From Celoporthe dispersa (taxonomy: Eukaryota > Ascomycota > Sordariomycetes > Diaporthales > Cryphonectriaceae): a DNA stretch of 64,000 bases. The stretch covers positions 2,480,001-2,544,000 of the forward strand of contig WAID01000001.1 of assembly GCA_016584495.1 (NCBI GenBank), read 5' to 3'. The notes under the pieces are model-generated. The model searched no databases and was not told the origin of the DNA. It saw nothing but the letters and a program-made list of their open reading frames with translations. The translations under genes and the position numbers were made by a program. This document shows positions 59,964 to 64,000 of this stretch, one piece after another (the first letter of the stretch is position 1; each line of letters opens with the position of its first letter).

Positions 59964-61838
59964 CTACTCCTTCCTGAGAAGTACTATGTCAACCTCATCG
60001 CCTCCGACATCTATCACCAAAGCAACTGCATCTCCTTCTCCCACGGTCTTCGTCTCTACAAGCTCACCAGACTTGTACACCCCGTAAAGGCCAGACAGCA
60101 GGTTCTGCACGTGAAACTCAACCCTGTAAATGTAGTTAGTGACTAAGTAGTGAGAGTCTGCGGACGGCGCACAGAGTGCATACCTTGTTTTCCTCCCATC
60201 CCAACTCCTCATCGTGACAACCAGAGCCCTGAGGTCATCACTCCACTCGCCTCGGAGGAAGTCGACGCCAGCAGAGAGGTCGACGCCCTCAACAACAGGG
60301 TAGCCCGCATGGTGGCCGTCTCGGGCCCAGGGCTGCTCCCACATCTTCTTCTGCCCGTCCCTCACGTTCAAGCGGCCATAGGCGATGGCTGCATTTCCGG
60401 TATACGGATCTACACCGACCCAATTGCCGTCTTCGTCCTGAACTGGGCCGTCCTTTCGCGGATAAAACAACCCTCCGTTCTCCCAGGAAGGGTGTAGGTA
60501 TTCGTCTGCATGTTTCAGCAGCCCTGCCACGATGTCCGTTTCTGCCGACGACGGAGCAGGAGCTAGCTCTGAGATCCACTGCATCGTGAAGCCAAAGTCG
60601 GTCGCCTCTGCGAGAATGCCCATGGGAGTCTGGGCTTTCTTCCCGGATAGGCCCTCCTGGACCTTGCTCGACGCTTCTGCAAAGGCTTGAGGCGTGATGG
60701 TCAGGTCGGCCTGGTCCTCTCCACTGTCCTTTTCAGCATTCCGGATCTCCTTTGCCACCGAGATATTGTTCAGGCTGACTCTTCCGTCAGGGTGCTGTGT
60801 CAGGTATCCTCGTACCAGTCTCGGGAACGTCTCGTGTACGAACTCCGAGTTCCAGGAGTTCATAAACGCCGAAGCCCAAGCATTCGTAGATACTCCCCAA
60901 AAGTTGGACACAATCACGTCCTGCCTCACCCTCCAGAAGCAGACAAGATCATCGCCGCCCGCCAGGCCAGGGCGCGTGAAGCCGCCGTTCTTGTCCCGCC
61001 ATGCCGCCTTGTATTTCTCCAGCACCCCGCCCACGACGTCCATCCCGTCCCGCACGTCGTTGTAGCGCATGGCGATGAGGGGGAACTGGTTGCAGATAAT
61101 AAAGACCACGTTCGGCTCGCAGCACACGCCCATCCACCCGCTGCGCTCCATCTCGTCCAGGATGGCCCTCTGCAGCGAGCTGCGGTGGTAAGAAAAAGTC
61201 TCGGGCCCCAGGCCGAAGCACATCGGGTTCCAGTCGAACGTGAGGGCGCCTGGCTCCTCGTACTGGTCCGAGTCGAAAAGCATGGCGTGCAGGCTAACCA
61301 TGAGGAGCAAGTGGCCCGAGTACATGATGTTCTCTCTGCGCACCGGGTCGGGCCAGGGCCTGCGCAGCTCTGTGATGTCTGGGTCCACTAACTTGCCAGA
61401 CTGGGACGTCAGGTACCAGTATCCCCACACGTCTCGCCTCAGCATCTTGTGGATCAGCTGCTCGAACAGCGTGCGGAAGGCGGAAGGCAGGGCCGGGAGG
61501 CGGTGGTAGTGGGCGATGCCTGCGGCGTAGGTCATGGTGGCGATCTGGTACCGGTAGGCCTGGAGATTCTCCTGCCCGGGGTCTGAGGAGCCCATGTGGC
61601 GCCATTCTCCGTCCAGCTGGTTCGCGAGGTTGTGGAAATGCCGGATGTGTCCAGCCTGGGCGTGGTTGAGCTTGGGAAAATGCTCAAGGACGTTGAATGG
61701 GAGTTTGGGTGGGAGGGAGTGCGTCGCTCTCAGTGAGAGTGGACTCTCTTCGCCAGTGATTACAGCGGTTGCGGCCGCTGTTTGTGCCATCATGTTGTGA
61801 AATGGGCTTTGAGTTTCTTCATAAAGGGATTCCCACAA
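59964..61838 (-). CDS. Linalool dehydratase/isomerase (LDI)-family protein
   Basis: The likely structure is two exons, 60,184-61,838 and 59,964-60,123. The 60-bp segment between them has GTATGC, a CTAAC branch site and TTTACAG; it is divisible by three without stops, so an unspliced reading also stays open. The spliced product has 604 residues (from the first ATG; starts at 61,793 or 61,790 are equally plausible). Family landmarks: LNHAQAGHIRHFHNLANQLD, YSGHLLLM (His ~176) and GVCCEPNVVFIICNQF. The last has two Cys (~240 and ~249) nine residues apart, the spacing I recall for the catalytic pair of the bacterial enzyme. DGHHAGYPVVEGVDL lies near the C terminus. No signal peptide is seen. Fungal members mostly lack assigned function; a terpenoid or other alcohol substrate is only inferred. 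Confidence 0.8.
   Translation of the reverse strand: MWESLYEETQSPFHNMMAQTAAATAVITGEESPLSLRATHSLPPKLPFNVLEHFPKLNHAQAGHIRHFHNLANQLDGEWRHMGSSDPGQENLQAYRYQIATMTYAAGIAHYHRLPALPSAFRTLFEQLIHKMLRRDVWGYWYLTSQSGKLVDPDITELRRPWPDPVRRENIMYSGHLLLMVSLHAMLFDSDQYEEPGALTFDWNPMCFGLGPETFSYHRSSLQRAILDEMERSGWMGVCCEPNVVFIICNQFPLIAMRYNDVRDGMDVVGGVLEKYKAAWRDKNGGFTRPGLAGGDDLVCFWRVRQDVIVSNFWGVSTNAWASAFMNSWNSEFVHETFPRLVRGYLTQHPDGRVSLNNISVAKEIRNAEKDSGEDQADLTITPQAFAEASSKVQEGLSGKKAQTPMGILAEATDFGFTMQWISELAPAPSSAETDIVAGLLKHADEYLHPSWENGGLFYPRKDGPVQDEDGNWVGVDPYTGNAAIAYGRLNVRDGQKKMWEQPWARDGHHAGYPVVEGVDLSAGVDFLRGEWSDDLRALVVTMRSWDGRKTRYALCAPSADSHYLVTNYIYRVEFHVQNLLSGLYGVYKSGELVETKTVGEGDAVALVIDVGGDEVDIVLLRKE
60124..60183 (-). other. 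Probable in-frame 60-bp intron of the LDI-like gene
   Basis: Read on the - strand it begins GTATGC, contains CACTAACTAC ten bases before the end and finishes TTTACAG. Removing it joins RKT-R to VEFHVQNLL and restores family-like continuity. Read through, it would add 20 residues rich in Tyr and Ser. Confidence 0.7.
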
Positions 61839-63160
61839 TGCTACACCATGGGTATGAGAGCTGCCAACTTCTTATACATCTTTGCCATCTCGCACGAACC
61901 TGTCACGATCGCGCCTGATTATGTCCAGCTGGGTGTGACTTTGTGTACAACCTCGGGTGTTTGGGGAGGCGCATGTGCGGTGAATATTATGCATACCTTA
62001 CGATACTTAAAAGAGGCAATCTTTCTGTTGGTAGAACCGTGATGAGTGGCGAAGCATTTTGGCTGCAGGCTCGCCCCTCACACTATGCTTGTCTAGGGCA
62101 GAATCCTCATATGGATTTACGGAGCCGGAGCCCGCGGTAGTGATTGAATAGACCGAATTTCTCAAGACCGAGCTATGCAACAGATGGTCTGCATTATATC
62201 ACAGGTGTAGCTTCGGATGAACTGCATCTCCGTACCTTGCGCTCGTTTCATCCCCGCCTCCGTTTTCCCTCTCTAAAAAGATCCATCTATGTTCCGACAA
62301 GGTATCGGAAAGACCGATATATGAGGCACACCCCGAACTTCCAAACTTTCTCTGCATATTCATTAGTTCACATGAGCGTTTTATTTCTTATTTCTTCTTA
62401 CCATGTTCACATGATATTCTTGCTGATAAAGTGGTCTTTACAAACCTCGTGTGCCGATGGTCTCGAGTTCTTGAGCTGTGGCCACTTACTCAGAACACTC
62501 TTCAGATATTCACTGTGACTTTAGGTTTCTTAATTGTGAGAACAAAATCGATATTTAGTCGTATATCTTGAACCCGCGATATCAAATAGGATGTCCAAGG
62601 TCAATGCATTTTCATAACGGAGTCCCTACCGTACTCTTGCTTGATAGATATCCTTCCAATACCTAGTTTCAGAAACACCCACGACACACATGGGATTGCT
62701 GTTCTTAGGCTGATGCCTCTGAAGCTCAGCTTGTTGGCCATCCACTAGCGCTCCTAGCCAGCGTTCCCTCAACGTTGAAACGCATTGCCTGCTCTCCATT
62801 ACGGACTATGCGTCAAGACGACATGAGAAGCGAAATATGTAGCACGAGAAAGATTGCTCGCAGCTGCGATGAGCAACAGCCTCAGGTTAAATACCTTGGT
62901 AGCTTCGATCTCCTCGAATAGAGCACGTACACAGGCCTCCACAACTAGTTCATCGTATTGCGTGCGCCTGCCTCAGTAAGATGGGAAGCCTGGAAGCCGT
63001 TGTAGCTTCTGAAAGGACATCCTAATCAAGACTCCCCTAGGCAATTGCCGATAGTGTTTTACACCATCTCATTCTGCCCTTGCGTAGTCCTTCCTTGCCC
63101 TCCTCCCCTTTTTTTTTCTCTTTCTTTTTTGGGCCTTCCACCTGAGAATCCTCCGGCGCG
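61839..63160. other. Intergenic region without supportable gene
   Basis: About 1.3 kb between the LDI-like start and the end of the ZNF207-like gene. Only short chance ORFs are present; there is a T-rich tract at 63,110-63,130. Confidence 0.5.
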
Positions 63161-64000
63161 CTATGCCTCCAAAGGCTGCCACTGGTACTTGGGCATCATG
63201 GCCATCTTCTCTTCGGGACTGAACTCCGTATCGGCATATATCATGCGGCCCTTCTCCTTCTTCGACTTCTTCTCGGCGCCCTCTGCATGAGGGCAGCAGC
63301 TTCCGTAGGCGTCTTGGCGGGCTTGATGCCAGCCTCTGCCATACGGATGAGCTTGTCGATATCGTCGCCATGACGTGCTCCGCTGGCCACGAGCTCGTCC
63401 ACCGTCGAAGCGCCGCCAGCAGGATAGCCTGCCGGTGGGGTTTGGCCGGGATAGTAGTTTGCTGGATAGCCAGGTCGCTGGGGCAGGTTCGGCGCGGTCG
63501 GGAGGGAGGGAGGTCGGGCGGGGAGATTGGACGGAGGGTATTGATTGTAGCCGGCTGGAGGGGGGGCGCCGTTTGCTGGGTAATTCGGGTAGCCTGGCTG
63601 GCCATATGCCGAAGGTGGGTTGAAGGGAGAGTTCTGAGTTGTGTGAGCATGATGGCCGAGGATCTGGGTTGTGCTTGCACTCACGAATGTGCCTGGGCTG
63701 CCAGCCTGGCCGGGGCTTTGTGCACTGCCCGGCACGGCAACTGGAGGGCCATTGGTACCGGCCGATTTCATGGCGGCCTTCCTAGCCCTATATTCCGCAA
63801 ACCTCTTCTTCAAGTCCTCGGGTGCCTCGATCTTGATCTTCTTGGAGGGCCGGCCCTCACCGGGTGGGGGGTTGCCAGTAGCCTCAAACCGTTCTCTCTG
63901 GGCATCGAAATAGTTCTTGACGATGCGCTCCTCGTGTTGCTTCCTGACTTCTTCGGGCAGACCCTCCATCCCAAAGATCTCCACATCCAGCCCTTGGCGG
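63161..64000 (-). CDS. ZNF207/BuGZ-like protein, 3' part only (runs off the window), with one indel
   Basis: The sequence enters from the right edge reading RQGLDVEIFGMEGLPEEVRK, which matches the segment just behind the paired C2H2 fingers of ZNF207/BuGZ family proteins (xGRxxxExEIYGMEGIP). The fingers themselves lie beyond 64,000. A Pro/Gly/Tyr-rich low-complexity region follows, then STVDELVASGARHGDDIDKL and the C terminus MIYADTEFSPEEKMAMMPKY plus QWQPLEA. BuGZ binds microtubules and Bub3 and has splicing roles in animals; the fungal role is unproven. A 51-bp in-frame segment (63,634-63,684, GTGAGT...CTCAG) is probably an intron. At 63,291-63,293 a C run (coding strand) seems one base short: otherwise the frame ends early in an Arg-rich tail. 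Confidence 0.75.
63634..63684 (-). other. Probable in-frame 51-bp intron of the ZNF207-like gene
   Basis: It begins GTGAGTGCAAGCAC, ends CACACAACTCAG, and its length is divisible by three with no stop, so it would be read through by an ORF finder. Splicing would join GSPGTF to NSPFNPPSAYG. Confidence 0.6.

Noticed and set aside
39501..61838. A secondary-metabolite or sugar-utilisation gene cluster linking MFS, dioxygenase, GH115 and LDI genes
   Set aside because: No backbone synthase, and housekeeping genes such as kinesin lie between them; the spacing and orientation do not suggest a cluster.
1..64000. CRISPR arrays, operons, tRNA or 5S rRNA genes
   Set aside because: The window is eukaryotic; I looked for tRNA B-box-like and 5S motifs and saw none convincing. 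The 23-bp repeat in the LTRs has no spacers and is not a CRISPR.

Overview
The window comes from the nuclear genome of a filamentous ascomycete (Pezizomycotina, most likely a Sordariomycete; I cannot name the species). The evidence is short 51-166 bp spliceosomal introns with GTRNGT donors, fungal protein families, and a sharp two-compartment structure: an extremely AT-rich, repeat-induced-point-mutation (RIP)-like block at 1-~24,100, and a GC-balanced gene-rich part from ~24,100 to 64,000.

The AT-rich block holds no intact gene. It is a nest of Ty3/gypsy-type LTR retrotransposons. An inner chromovirus-like element on the + strand (10,401-20,956) has two 335-bp LTRs, a perfect 5-bp target duplication (ATTAG) and decayed RT, RNase H, integrase and chromodomain. 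It also carries an extra decayed reading frame behind the integrase. It appears to be inserted into an outer element that reads on the - strand. The outer element has LTRs at 383-700 and 23,002-23,317, a polypurine tract, and protease and RT remnants. Both reverse transcriptases have lost catalytic Asp residues to Asn, as G-to-A change would cause.

The gene-rich part runs as follows: GH3 beta-glucosidase (-), conserved mitochondrial-like protein (-), Vps3844/DUF3844 ER-vacuole sorting protein (+), Ntr2-like spliceosome disassembly factor (-) divergent from SmG snRNP (+), UNC93-like MFS transporter (-), small two-TM protein (+), C2H2 zinc-finger protein (+), fungal rhodopsin-like 7-TM protein (-), TauD/TfdA dioxygenase (-), kinesin-8 motor (-), GH115 alpha-glucuronidase (-), linalool dehydratase/isomerase-family protein (-), and the 3' part of a ZNF207/BuGZ-like protein (-, running off the right edge). 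Housekeeping genes (splicing, kinesin, sorting) are mixed with secreted plant-polymer hydrolases (GH3, GH115). There is no coherent secondary-metabolite cluster.

Five of these otherwise well-preserved genes carry isolated single-base indels, seven in all, mostly at short homopolymers. Two pairs compensate within the same gene. Assembly or sequencing error is the simplest explanation, but the reads must decide. Exon coordinates were worked out by hand from splice consensus and reading frame, and may be off by a base or two.
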